Shown: in pieces, positions 41,941-51,560 of the stretch | Layout: each line of letters starts with the position of its first letter | Position numbering within the stretch: the stretch's first letter is position 1 | Assembly (NCBI GenBank): GCA_964235945.1 | Contig: CAXSDV010000003.1 | Coordinates: 1 to 64,000, forward strand | Direction: 5' to 3' | Length of the DNA: 64,000 nt | Origin: JASLDZ01 sp964235945 | GTDB taxonomy: Bacteria; Pseudomonadota; Alphaproteobacteria; Caulobacterales; Caulobacteraceae | The notes under the pieces: generated by a model | Database searches by the model: none | Seen by the model: the letters and a program-made list of their open reading frames with translations, nothing else | Told to the model about the DNA's origin: nothing | Made by a program: the position numbers and the translations under genes

Positions 41941-42936
41941 GTGACCGGACCGCGCGTCACGGTGGTGGTGGTCGCCTACCAGTCGGCCGGCTACCTCCAG
42001 CCCTGCGTCGACTCGCTGGCGGCCCAAAGCTTCACCGATTTCGAGGCGGTGGTGGTGGACAACGCCTCCACCGACGGCTCGGTGGACGCCCTGCGCCTGC
42101 CGGACGCGCGCTTCCGGGTGGACCGGGCGGGCGCCAACCTGGGCTTCGCCGCCGCCAACAACCGTGCGGTGCGCGCGAGCGCCGCGCCCCACGTCGCCCT
42201 CCTGAACCCGGACGCCGTGGCCGACCCCGGCTGGCTGGCGGCGCTGGTGGCGGCGGCGCAGGCCGATCCGCGCCGGGCGAGCATAGGCTCCCTGCAGATG
42301 CGGCTGGAGGACGCGGGGCGCCTCGACGGGGTGGGCGACGTTTGGCACGCGGCGGGCCTGGCCTGGCGCGCGGGGGAGGGCTGGACCGCCGACCGCGCCC
42401 CCGGCGACGGCCCCATCCTCGGCCCCTGCGGCGCCGCCGCCCTCTACGACCGCCGCGCCTTCCTGGAGGCCGGCGGCTTCGAGGAGCGCTTCTTCTGCTA
42501 TTGCGAGGACGTGGACCTGGCGCTGCGCCTGCGCCTGCTCGGCCACGCCTCCTGGCGAGCCTCGGCGGCGGTGGTGCGCCACGCGGGCTCGGCCATATCG
42601 GGGCGGGCGAGCGACTTCACCCTGTTCCACGGTCACAGGAACCGGGTGTGGACCTTCCTGCGCAACACGCCGGGAGGCTGGTTCTGGGCGCTCCTGCCCT
42701 TCCACCTCGCCTTCAACCTGCTCTACCTGGGGCTGGCGCTGCGGCGCGGGTTCCATCGGCCCGTGTGGAAGGCCTATACGGCGGCGTGGGCGGGCCGGGC
42801 CCCCATGCGGGAGGCGGCGCGCCGTCTTCCCCGGGGGAGCTTCCGGCGCCTCCTGCCCGTGGTGGTGTGGGCGCCCTGGGCGCCCTGGTCCCGGCTGCTC
42901 AAGCCCGGACCCTTGGTGGAGTCGGACGCGCGATGA
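41941..42936 (+). CDS. Family 2 glycosyltransferase (rhamnosyltransferase-like)
   Basis: 331 residues. VTVVVVAYQSAGYLQ, VVVDNASTDGSVDAL, ANLGFAAANNRA, LLNPDAV and the late YCEDVDLALRLRLLGH match the WcaA/rhamnosyltransferase branch of GT2. A hydrophobic segment near residue 245-265 (ALLPFHLAFNLLYLGLAL) may dock it to the membrane. Between rfbC and rfbA, so rhamnose from dTDP-rhamnose is a likely donor. GTG at 41941; its stop overlaps the next start. Confidence 0.88.
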   Translation: MTGPRVTVVVVAYQSAGYLQPCVDSLAAQSFTDFEAVVVDNASTDGSVDALRLPDARFRVDRAGANLGFAAANNRAVRASAAPHVALLNPDAVADPGWLAALVAAAQADPRRASIGSLQMRLEDAGRLDGVGDVWHAAGLAWRAGEGWTADRAPGDGPILGPCGAAALYDRRAFLEAGGFEERFFCYCEDVDLALRLRLLGHASWRASAAVVRHAGSAISGRASDFTLFHGHRNRVWTFLRNTPGGWFWALLPFHLAFNLLYLGLALRRGFHRPVWKAYTAAWAGRAPMREAARRLPRGSFRRLLPVVVWAPWAPWSRLLKPGPLVESDAR

Positions 42937-43808
42937 AGGGTCTGATCCTGGCCGGCGGCTCCGGCACGCGGCTCGCGCCCGTGACGCACGCGCTCTGCAA
43001 GCAGCTCCTGCCCATCTACGACACGCCCATGATCTACCACCCCGTGTGCACGCTGATGCGCGCGGGGGTGCGCGAGATCCTGATCATCTCCACCCCGCGC
43101 GACACCCCGCTGCTGCGCGACCTCTTGGGCGACGGCTCCGCCTGGGGCGTGCGCTTCGAGTACGTGGTGCAGGACCACCCGCGAGGGCTGGCCGACGCCT
43201 TCATCCTGGGCGAGCGCTTCATCGCGGGCGGGCCCTCCGCCTTGATCCTGGGCGACAACCTGTTCCACGGGGCGGGGCTGTCCGACCTGCTGCGCCAAGC
43301 CGCCGGCCACGACGCGGGCGCGCGCGTGTTCGCCTACCAGGTGCGCGACCCCGAGCGGTACGGCGTGGTGGAGTTCGACGCGCAGGGGCGCGCCCTGTCC
43401 ATCGAGGAGAAGCCCACGCGCCCCCGCTCCGAATGGGCGGTGACCGGGCTCTACTTCTACGACGCGGACGTGGTGGAGATCGCCAAGGCGGTGCGCCCCT
43501 CGCCCCGGGGCGAGATCGAGATCACCGACATCAACCAGGCCTACCTCGACCGCGGAGACCTCCGCGTGGAGCGCCTGGGCCGCGGCTACGCCTGGCTGGA
43601 CACCGGCACCCACGACTCGCTGCTGGAGGCGGGCGACTTCATCAAGGCCATCGAGCACCGCCAGGGGCTGAAGGTCGCCTGCCCCGAGGAGATCGCCCTG
43701 CACCAGGGCTGGATCGACCCGGACGCGGTGGCCGCGCTGGGTCGCGCCATGGGCGGGGCGGACTACGGCCGCTACCTGCTGGAGGCCGCCGCCGAGGCGG
43801 GGGCTTGA
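42933..43808 (+). CDS. rfbA: Glucose-1-phosphate thymidylyltransferase
   Basis: 291 residues. First step of dTDP-L-rhamnose synthesis: glucose-1-phosphate + dTTP. All signature residues present: LAGGSGTRL, KQLLPIYDTPMIYHP, LGDNLFHG, IEEKPTRP, and WLDTGTHDSL. ATG overlaps the upstream stop (ATGA). This is the functional copy; the one at 39814 lacks these elements. Confidence 0.95.
   Translation: MKGLILAGGSGTRLAPVTHALCKQLLPIYDTPMIYHPVCTLMRAGVREILIISTPRDTPLLRDLLGDGSAWGVRFEYVVQDHPRGLADAFILGERFIAGGPSALILGDNLFHGAGLSDLLRQAAGHDAGARVFAYQVRDPERYGVVEFDAQGRALSIEEKPTRPRSEWAVTGLYFYDADVVEIAKAVRPSPRGEIEITDINQAYLDRGDLRVERLGRGYAWLDTGTHDSLLEAGDFIKAIEHRQGLKVACPEEIALHQGWIDPDAVAALGRAMGGADYGRYLLEAAAEAGA
43434..43502 (+). 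repeat. 69-nt tract identical to 40315-40383
   Basis: Partner of the exact repeat in the rfbA-like gene. Confidence 0.8.
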
Positions 43809-43873
43809 TCCAGCTACTTGGATGATGATGCTGGGGTGACCGGGCGTGCGGGCGCGCCCGGCGAGAGGATCGT

Positions 43874-44881
<1,008 letters not shown>

Positions 44882-44919
44882 ACCGCCCCGCCGTCCGCCC
44901 CCGGGCGCCGGGCTGAGGC

Positions 44920-45714
44920 GTGCCGGAGGGCCACACCATCCACCGCGCGGCGCGCGACCAGCGCCCGCACCTGGTGGGCCGCCGCCTGTCGGTCAGCTCG
45001 CCCCAGGGCCGCTTCGCGCTCGGGGCGGAACGGCTGGACGGGCGGACGTGCCTGTCGGTGGAGGCCTACGGCAAGCACCTGCTGTACGGCTTCGAGGGCG
45101 ACCTCGCCCTGCACCTGCACCTGGGGCTCTACGGCCGGTTCCACCTGCACGCCGGCCCCGCGCCCGAGCCCCGGGGCGCCGTGCGCGTGCGGCTGGCGAG
45201 CCTGGACTTCACCGTGGACTGCAACGGCCCGGCCGCCTGCGAGGTGCTGGACGCGCCCGAACGCGGGCGGCTGCTGGCGCGCATCGGGCCGGACGTGCTG
45301 CGCGCGGACGCCGACCCCGAGCGCGCCTGGGCCCGCATCCACACCACCCGCACGGGGATCGGCGCCCTCCTGATGGACCAGTCGGTGCTGTCGGGGATCG
45401 GCAACATCTACCGCACCGAGCTCCTGTGGCGCGCGCGCCTGCACCCGCTCCTGCGCGGCCGCGACCTGCCGCGCGCCGCCTTCGACGCCCTGTGGGCGGA
45501 TGCGCGCCGCCTGCTGGAGATCGGGGTGGAGACGAACGCCATCGTCACGGTGGAGGGCGGCGTCCGCGCCGCGCGCCGCCCCTTCCGCGACCGGGTGGAG
45601 ATCATGCGCAAGGCCGACTGCCCCCGCTGCGGCGGTTCCGTGCGCGAACTGGACATCGCGGGCCGCCGCGCCTTCGTCTGCGAGCATTGCGCGCCGCCGC
45701 CGGCCGGGGGCTAG
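44920..45714 (+). CDS. nei: Fpg/Nei-family DNA glycosylase (endonuclease VIII-like)
   Basis: 264 residues. The N-terminus PEGHTIHRAAR is the Nei form (Pro nucleophile, Glu3), followed by YGKHLL (conserved Lys), the helix-two-turn-helix in DQSVLSGIGNIYRTELLW, and a C-terminal four-Cys zinc finger (CPRCGG ... CEHC). Excises oxidised pyrimidines. GTG at 44920 places Pro at residue 2. The window thus carries both mutM and a Nei paralogue. Confidence 0.92.
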   Translation: MPEGHTIHRAARDQRPHLVGRRLSVSSPQGRFALGAERLDGRTCLSVEAYGKHLLYGFEGDLALHLHLGLYGRFHLHAGPAPEPRGAVRVRLASLDFTVDCNGPAACEVLDAPERGRLLARIGPDVLRADADPERAWARIHTTRTGIGALLMDQSVLSGIGNIYRTELLWRARLHPLLRGRDLPRAAFDALWADARRLLEIGVETNAIVTVEGGVRAARRPFRDRVEIMRKADCPRCGGSVRELDIAGRRAFVCEHCAPPPAGG

Positions 45715-45757
45715 CCTTGCGCGCGCCGGGGTAGCATTTACTTCACCCGCGGCGGCC

Positions 45758-47254
45758 ATGCTGCCGCACGATCTGCGGGATCATCGGGCGCTGCGCGTGG
45801 ACACCTCAATCCAGACCGGGCGGGCCGCGCCCGCCGCGGCTGGGGCCGGGCCGCCGCTGGTGGTGGACCTGGACGGCACGCTGGTGCGCTCGGACCTGCT
45901 GGTCGAGTCGTTCCTGGCGCTGGTCTCCGCCTCCCCCGGCCGCGCCCTCGCCGCCCTGTGGGCGCTGCGCCGGGGCAAAGCCGCCTTCAAGGCGGCGGTG
46001 GCCGACCACGCGGCGGTGGAGGCCGCGACCCTGCCCTACGACGAGGACGTGCTGGCGGCCGTGCGCGCCGCCCGCGCCGAAGGCCGCCCCACCGTGCTGG
46101 CCTCCGCCTCCGACGTGCGGCTGGTGCGCGCGGTCGCCGCCCACCTGGACGCCTTCGACGCGGTGCTGGGCTCCGAGCCCGGGACCAACCTCGCCGGCGA
46201 ACGCAAGGCGGACGCCCTGGCGGCGCGCTACGGCGAGGGCGGCTTCGACTATGTGGGCGACCACCCGGTCGACCGGGCCGTGTGGACTCGCGCGCGCCGG
46301 GCGCTCGTGGTGCGCCCCTCCGCCCGCTTCGCGCGCCGGCTGGAGCGCGAGGGCCTGGTCGTCGAGCCGCTGGGCGTGCGTCGGCCGGCGTTGCGGCCCC
46401 ACCTGAGGGCGCTGCGGCCGCACCAGTGGCTCAAGAACGCGCTGATCTTCGCGCCGCCCCTGGCGGGCCACGCCCCGCCGCCGGCCCTGCTGGCCTGCCT
46501 GCTCGCCTTCGTCAGCTTCAGCCTGTGCGCGTCCAGCGTGTACGTGCTCAACGACCTGCTGGACCTCGCCAGCGACCGCGACCACGCGCGCAAGCGTCGG
46601 CGGCCCTTCGCCAGCGGCGACGTGCCGCTGGCGCACGGCGCGCTCATGGCGCCGCTGCTGCTGCTGGCGGCCGTGGCGGTCGGGGCTTTCCTGCCCGGCC
46701 GGTTCCTGATGGTGCTGGCCGGCTATTTCGCCCTGACCCTGTCCTACTCGCTGGGGCTCAAGCGCTTGGTGATGATCGACGTGGTGACGCTGGCCTGCCT
46801 GTACGGCGCGCGCCTCTTGGCGGGGAGCGCGGCGTCCGACGTGCTGTTGTCCCACTGGCTGGAGGCGCTGGCGGTGTTCCTGTTCCTGAGCCTGGCGCTG
46901 GTGAAGCGCTTGGCCGAGCTCGTGGACCGCATCGCCGCCGGCAAGGGCGACCCCGCGGGCCGCGGCTACCGGCTGAGCGACCTGCCCATGGTGGAGGCCA
47001 TGGCCGCCGCCTCCGGCTTCGTGGCGGTGGTGGTGCTGGCGCTCTACCTCAACAGTCCGGACGTGGGGGTGTTGTACCGCTATCCCCACCGGCTGTGGCT
47101 GATCTGCGTGGTGGTGCTCTACTGGGTGAGCCGCATGCTCATCACCGCCCACCGGGGCGAGATGCACGACGACCCGGTGGTCTACGCCGTGCGCGACCGC
47201 GCCAGCCAGGTGTGCGGCCTGCTCTGCGCGGCGGTGGTGGCCTGCGCCCTGTGA
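45758..47254 (+). CDS. HAD-UbiA fusion, predicted polyprenyl-phosphate phosphoribosyltransferase
   Basis: 498 residues. The N-terminal HAD domain begins VVDLDGTLVRSDLLVES; the C-terminal UbiA domain has RPHQWLKNALIF, the Asp-rich YVLNDLLDLASDRDHARKRRRP and about eight membrane helices. In mycobacteria the UbiA enzyme joins PRPP to decaprenyl phosphate and a separate phosphatase removes the 5-phosphate; here the HAD domain could do that step (inference). It heads a run with GtrA, DprE1-like and DprE2-like genes. Start taken as ATG 45758; GTG 45797 is an alternative. Confidence 0.88.
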   Translation: MLPHDLRDHRALRVDTSIQTGRAAPAAAGAGPPLVVDLDGTLVRSDLLVESFLALVSASPGRALAALWALRRGKAAFKAAVADHAAVEAATLPYDEDVLAAVRAARAEGRPTVLASASDVRLVRAVAAHLDAFDAVLGSEPGTNLAGERKADALAARYGEGGFDYVGDHPVDRAVWTRARRALVVRPSARFARRLEREGLVVEPLGVRRPALRPHLRALRPHQWLKNALIFAPPLAGHAPPPALLACLLAFVSFSLCASSVYVLNDLLDLASDRDHARKRRRPFASGDVPLAHGALMAPLLLLAAVAVGAFLPGRFLMVLAGYFALTLSYSLGLKRLVMIDVVTLACLYGARLLAGSAASDVLLSHWLEALAVFLFLSLALVKRLAELVDRIAAGKGDPAGRGYRLSDLPMVEAMAAASGFVAVVVLALYLNSPDVGVLYRYPHRLWLICVVVLYWVSRMLITAHRGEMHDDPVVYAVRDRASQVCGLLCAAVVACAL

Positions 47255-47276
47255 CCCGGCCCCCGAGCGTCCGCCC

Positions 47277-47798
47277 GTGATCCATCGCCTGATCCGCGGC
47301 GGCTTCGCCCTGCGTCGGCGCGCCGCCCTGATGCGGCTGACCGCCGCCTACGCCGCCTTCGCCGCCGTGACCACCTGCGTGAACCTGCTGGTCCAGTGGG
47401 CGGTGGTGCGCGTGGCGACGCCCCTGCACCTGGTCGACCCCAAGCTCCTGGTGCTGCCGGCCCTGGTCGCCGGCACCGGGGCGGGACTCGTGCTCAAGTA
47501 CGTGCTCGACAAGCGCTTCATCTTCCGCGACCGCACGGGCGGCGCCTCCCAGCACGTGCGCAAGTTCGGCCTGTACGCGGTGATGGGCCTGGCCACGACC
47601 GCCCTGTTCTGGGGGGCCGAGCTCCTGGCCCACCTGCTGAGCCCCGACCCGCGCGCCATGTACGTCGGCGGCGCCCTGGGACTGGCGGTCGGCTACGTGG
47701 TCAAGTACCGGCTGGACCGGCGCTTCGTGTTCGTCCAGGCCAGCAACGACGCGGCGGCGGAAGCGGCGGCGGCGGTTCCCGCGCCGGTTCTCCCGTGA
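47277..47798 (+). CDS. GtrA-family membrane protein
   Basis: 173 residues with four hydrophobic helices. The pattern LKYVLDKRFIFRDR and its repeat VVKYRLDRRFVFVQ are the two GtrA half-signatures. GtrA-type proteins are thought to move polyprenyl-phosphate-linked sugars across the inner membrane. Between the UbiA and DprE1-like genes; probably flips the arabinosyl lipid. GTG start; overlaps the next gene by 4 nt. Confidence 0.87.
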   Translation: MIHRLIRGGFALRRRAALMRLTAAYAAFAAVTTCVNLLVQWAVVRVATPLHLVDPKLLVLPALVAGTGAGLVLKYVLDKRFIFRDRTGGASQHVRKFGLYAVMGLATTALFWGAELLAHLLSPDPRAMYVGGALGLAVGYVVKYRLDRRFVFVQASNDAAAEAAAAVPAPVLP

Positions 47799-49123
47799 TC
47801 CTCTCCGGCTGGGGCCGCTTCCCCCGCGTCGACTGCGTGGTCCACCCGGTCCGCGACGCGGGGGACGCCCGCGCGGCGGTGGCCGGGGCGGGGCCGGGCG
47901 GCGTCATCGCGCGGGGCGCCGGCCGCGCCTACGGCGACGCGGCGCTCAACCCCCACGGCGTGCTCGCCATGGACCGCGCCGCGCGCTTCATCGACTTCGA
48001 CCCGGCCACGGGCGTCCTGACCGCCGAGGCGGGGGTGCTGCTGCGCGACCTGGTGGCCACCTTCGCGCCGCGCGGCTGGTTCGCCCCCGTCACCCCCGGC
48101 ACCCAGTTCGTGACCCTGGGCGGCATGGTCGCCTGCGACGTCCACGGCAAGAACCACCACGGCGCGGGCTCCATCTCGCGCCACCTGCTCTGGCTGGATC
48201 TGCTGCTGGCCGACGGCTCCGTGCGCCGCTGCTCGCCGGACGAGGACGCGGAGCTGTTCCACGCCACCTGCGGCGGCATGGGGCTCACCGGCGTGGTGCT
48301 GCGCCTGGCGCTCAAGCTCCTGCCCATAGAAACGGCCGTCATCCGCCAGACCACGGTGGCCGCGCCCAACCTGGACGCGGCCATGGCCGCCTTTGAGGAG
48401 AACCGCGCCGCAACCTATTCGGTGGCCTGGATCGACTGCCTGTCCCAGGGCCGCAGCCTGGGCCGCAGCCTCGTCCACCTGGGAGAGCACGCCCGCGCGG
48501 ACGAGCTTGCGCCCGAACGGCGCGGCGCCTCCAAGCCCAAGCGGCCCCGGCGCGTGCCGTTCGACTTTCCGGGCCTGGCGCTCAACCGGTTCAGCGTGGC
48601 CGCCTTCAACGCGCTCTACTACGCCCGCGGCCGCCCCGCCCCGGGGGGCGAGGTCTCGTGGGTCGACCTGCAGACCTACTTCTACCCGCTGGACGCCCTG
48701 CTCGACTGGAACCGCATCTACGGGCCGGGCGGCTTCGTGCAGCACCAGTGCGTGCTGCCGCCCGAGACCGCGCGCGCGGGGCTGACCGAACTCCTGACGC
48801 GCATCGCCGCGCGCGGGGCGGGCTCGTTCCTGGCGGTGCTCAAGCTCCTGGGCGAGGCGGGTCCGGGCCCGCTCTCCTTCCCACGCCCGGGCTACACCCT
48901 GGCGCTGGACTTCCCCGCCACCGCCGCCAACCTCAGCCTGCTCGTGGAGCTGGACGCGGTGGTCGCCGATCACGGCGGGCGCCTCTACCTCGCCAAGGAC
49001 GCGCGAACAGGGGCTTCCATGCTGCGCGGCTACCCCGACCTCCCCCGGTTCCGGGCGGTGCGCGACCGCGTCGATCCCGCCCGCCGCTTCCGCTCGCTGC
49101 AATCCGAAAGGCTCGGCCTGTGA
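47795..49123 (+). CDS. DprE1-like FAD oxidoreductase
   Basis: 442 residues. VAO-type FAD domain with ARGAGRAYGDAALNPHG, the TPGTQFVTLGGMVACDVHGKN-type stretch (kept short here), and GSISRHLLWLDLLLADG. Resembles decaprenylphosphoryl-beta-D-ribose 2-oxidase, which oxidises the lipid-linked ribose at C2 as the first half of its epimerisation to arabinose. GTG overlaps the gtrA stop; DprE2-like partner follows with a 4-nt overlap, as expected for a two-enzyme epimerase. Confidence 0.88.
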   Translation: MILSGWGRFPRVDCVVHPVRDAGDARAAVAGAGPGGVIARGAGRAYGDAALNPHGVLAMDRAARFIDFDPATGVLTAEAGVLLRDLVATFAPRGWFAPVTPGTQFVTLGGMVACDVHGKNHHGAGSISRHLLWLDLLLADGSVRRCSPDEDAELFHATCGGMGLTGVVLRLALKLLPIETAVIRQTTVAAPNLDAAMAAFEENRAATYSVAWIDCLSQGRSLGRSLVHLGEHARADELAPERRGASKPKRPRRVPFDFPGLALNRFSVAAFNALYYARGRPAPGGEVSWVDLQTYFYPLDALLDWNRIYGPGGFVQHQCVLPPETARAGLTELLTRIAARGAGSFLAVLKLLGEAGPGPLSFPRPGYTLALDFPATAANLSLLVELDAVVADHGGRLYLAKDARTGASMLRGYPDLPRFRAVRDRVDPARRFRSLQSERLGL

Positions 49124-49863
49124 ACACCCTGCAAGGCCCCGTGCTGATCCTGGGCGCGCGCTCGGACATCGGCCGGGCGCTGGCCCGCGCCTACGCCGCC
49201 GAGGGGCTGTCGGTGATCCTGGCCGCGCGCCGGGCGGGCGAGCTGGAAGCGGACGCCGCCGACCTCGCCGTCCGCGCGAACGGGGCCGGCGCACGCACCG
49301 TTGAGCTGGACGTGCTGGACGCCGACCCCCGCGCCTTCTTCGACGCCCTTGGGGAGACGCCGCGCACGGTGGTCAGCGTGGTGGGCCTGTTGGGCGACCA
49401 GCGCCGCGCCGAGACCGACCCCGCCTACGCCCGCCAGGTGATCGACACCAACTTCACCGGCCCCGCCGCCCTCATGGCCGAGGCCGCCGAGCGCCTGCTG
49501 GCGGCGGGCGGCGGCTGCATCGTGGGGGTGAGCTCGGTGGCGGGCGAGCGCGGGCGCAAGTCCAACTACGTCTACGGCGCGGCCAAGGCGGGGCTGACCG
49601 CCTGGCTGTCGGGCCTGCGCCACCGCTTGGCGGGCTCCCCCGTGCGGGTGATCACCGTCAAGCCGGGCTTCGTCGACACGCGCATGACCGCGGGCATGAA
49701 CCTGCCCAAACCGCTGACCGCCCAGCCGGAGGAGGTGGCGCGCCTGGTGCTCGCCGCCCAGCGCCGCGGGCGCGAGGTGGTGTACGCCAAGCCCGTCTGG
49801 TGGGCGGTGATGGGGGTGGTGCGCCACCTGCCCGAGCCCGTGTTCAAGCGCATGAAAGTCTGA
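49120..49863 (+). CDS. DprE2-like short-chain reductase
   Basis: 247 residues, classical SDR: LILGARSDIGRALARAYA (cofactor loop), VVSVVGLLGDQ, GVSSVAGERGRKSNYVYGAAKAG with Ser, Tyr and Lys catalytic residues. Partner of the DprE1-like protein; would reduce the 2-keto lipid to decaprenylphosphoryl-D-arabinose. GTG overlaps the upstream stop. Last gene of the four-gene arabinose-lipid run. Confidence 0.9.
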   Translation: MNTLQGPVLILGARSDIGRALARAYAAEGLSVILAARRAGELEADAADLAVRANGAGARTVELDVLDADPRAFFDALGETPRTVVSVVGLLGDQRRAETDPAYARQVIDTNFTGPAALMAEAAERLLAAGGGCIVGVSSVAGERGRKSNYVYGAAKAGLTAWLSGLRHRLAGSPVRVITVKPGFVDTRMTAGMNLPKPLTAQPEEVARLVLAAQRRGREVVYAKPVWWAVMGVVRHLPEPVFKRMKV

Positions 49864-49874
49864 TCGGCCAAGCT

Positions 49875-49899
49875 CGAACGCCCGGCCGTGCGGCGCGTT
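49875..49899 (+). promoter_or_regulatory. Candidate sigma-EcfG promoter of the receiver gene
   Basis: CGAAC (49875-49879), 16-nt spacer, CGTT (49896-49899); one mismatch to GGAAC-N16/17-CGTT. It starts 11 nt after the DprE2-like stop and ends 36 nt before the receiver-protein ATG. Confidence 0.45.
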
Positions 49900-49934
49900 G
49901 TCGCGTGGTCCGCCGTAATAAAGGTGTTTGCGCC

Positions 49935-50300
49935 ATGGCCTCCGACCGCAAGGTGGTGCTCGTCGTCGAGGACGAGCCGCTCATCATGGTGGACGCCATC
50001 CAGACCCTGGAGGCGGCCGGCTTCGAAGTGATCGACGCCTACGACGCCGAGCACGCCCTGGTGCAGCTCGACACCCGGCCGGACGTGATGGCGATTTTCA
50101 CGGACGTGAACATGCCCGGCCGCTACGACGGAGTGGCCCTGGCGCGCCTCGTCCACGAGCGGCGGCCCGACGTGCAGATCCTCGTCACCTCCGGCATGCA
50201 GGTGATCCGCGAGGACGACCTGCCCGACGGCGGCCGCTTCGTGGCCAAGCCCTACGACGGCGAGCAGGTGGCGGGGATCATCCACGACCTGATCGGCTGA
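49935..50300 (+). CDS. Single-domain response regulator
   Basis: 121 residues, CheY-like receiver only: VVLVVEDEPLIMVDAI (acidic pocket), FTDVNMPG (phospho-Asp), LVTSG (Thr/Ser switch) and VAKPYD (Lys). No output domain, so it works through protein contacts. The DEP-LIM start is typical of receivers near general-stress and LOV-kinase systems in Alphaproteobacteria. A near-consensus sigma-EcfG promoter lies upstream. Its 3' end overlaps the convergent small membrane protein by 23 nt. Confidence 0.9.
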   Translation: MASDRKVVLVVEDEPLIMVDAIQTLEAAGFEVIDAYDAEHALVQLDTRPDVMAIFTDVNMPGRYDGVALARLVHERRPDVQILVTSGMQVIREDDLPDGGRFVAKPYDGEQVAGIIHDLIG

Positions 50301-50532
50301 AGCGCTCGGCCAGTTCGGGCGCGTAGAGCACCGCCAGGCAGAGTGCGACGCCCACCACCGCGCACGCCACGGCCACGACCGCCAGCACCAGTTCGGTGCG
50401 CAGCGGCAGCCACCATCCCGCGCGGGCCCAGGCGGGCAGGCGCGCCACCTCCGGCGGGACGGCGCGCCGCGCCAGGCGGAACACGCGGCCGGGCCCGCGC
50501 CGCAGGTCGATGGGCGGCTCGGGTTCGGCCAC
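50278..50532 (-). CDS. Small membrane protein, function unknown
   Basis: 84 residues with a basic N-terminal half and one membrane helix near residues 45-70 (LVLAVVAVACAVVGVALCLAVL). GTG at 50532 lies 14 nt after the ku stop on the same strand, so it is probably in the ku transcript. No family recognised. Confidence 0.55.
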   Translation of the reverse strand: MAEPEPPIDLRRGPGRVFRLARRAVPPEVARLPAWARAGWWLPLRTELVLAVVAVACAVVGVALCLAVLYAPELAERFSRSGRG

Positions 50533-50545
50533 GGGAGGGCTTCGG

Positions 50546-51505
50546 TCAGCCCGCGCGCTTGCGGGCCCGGGCGGGGGCGGCGACCGGCTCGGGCGCCGCG
50601 GCGCTCGCGGCCGGAGTCTTCGCGGCGCGCTTGGCGGGTGCGGGCTTGGACGGCTCCGCCTTGGTCTGGCCGGCCTTCGCCTTGGCCGCCGGCTTGGCCG
50701 CGGTCTTGGGCGCGGCGGGGGCGGGGGCGCTGCCGCGCTGCAGGCTGGCGCGCAGGGCGGCCATGAGGTCGATCACGTTGGTGTCGTCCGGCTCGGGCGC
50801 GGCCCCCACCGGCACGCGGCCGGCGGTCTTCTCCGCGATCAGCGCCTTGAGCGCCTCCTCGTAGCGGTCGACGAAGCCGCTCGGGTCGAACGGGCCCTTG
50901 CGCTGGTCGATGATGGCCTGGGCGATGCTGAGCATGGCCGGGTCGGGAGTGACGCTCTCCACCTCGGCGAAGGCTTCGCGCGCGTCCTTCACCTCCGCGG
51001 CGGAGCGCAGGCTCCACGCCATCAGGCCCTCGCCGTGGGGCTCCAGCGCCAGCAGGCGCTCGCGGGTGGACAGCACCACGCGCCCCAGGGCGATCTGGCC
51101 GGAGGCGCGCATGGCCTCGCGGATCACGGCGTAGGCCTCCTGGCCGATCTTGCCGTCCGGGGCCAGGAAGTAGGGGTGGTCCCAGTAGGTGCGGTCGATC
51201 TCCGCCTCCGGCACGAAGCGTTCGATGTCCAGCGTCTTGGTGCTCTCCAGCCGCACGGAGCGGATCTCCTCGTCGGAAAGCAGCACGTACTGGCCCTTCT
51301 CGACCTCGAAGCCCTTCACCAGGCTGCCGCGCTCCACCGGCCCCGTGTCCGGGTCGGTGGTGATCATGCGGATGCGGTTGTTGGTGGCGGGGTTGATCAG
51401 GTTGAAGTGCACGTCGCCCGCCGCCGAGGTCGCCGTGTAGAGCGCCACCGGGCAGGTCACGAGCGAGAGCTTCAGGTGGCCCCGCCAGGTCGGACGCAGC
51501 GCCAT
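50546..51505 (-). CDS. ku: DNA end-binding protein Ku
   Basis: 319 residues. Bacterial Ku binds double-strand ends and recruits LigD for end joining. Shows the Ku core start MALRPTWRGHLKLSLVTCPV, FNLINPATNNRI, VLLSDEEI, FDPSGFVDRYEEALKALI, and a long Lys/Ala/Pro-rich C-terminal tail likely to add DNA contacts. No ligD in the window. A candidate sigma-EcfG promoter sits just upstream, in line with stress control of ku in rhizobia. Confidence 0.94.
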   Translation of the reverse strand: MALRPTWRGHLKLSLVTCPVALYTATSAAGDVHFNLINPATNNRIRMITTDPDTGPVERGSLVKGFEVEKGQYVLLSDEEIRSVRLESTKTLDIERFVPEAEIDRTYWDHPYFLAPDGKIGQEAYAVIREAMRASGQIALGRVVLSTRERLLALEPHGEGLMAWSLRSAAEVKDAREAFAEVESVTPDPAMLSIAQAIIDQRKGPFDPSGFVDRYEEALKALIAEKTAGRVPVGAAPEPDDTNVIDLMAALRASLQRGSAPAPAAPKTAAKPAAKAKAGQTKAEPSKPAPAKRAAKTPAASAAAPEPVAAPARARKRAG

Positions 51506-51560
51506 GTCCACACGTCTCCCGGCGGCCCGCCGGAAGGGCCGGGCCGCGAAGACTCCCACC

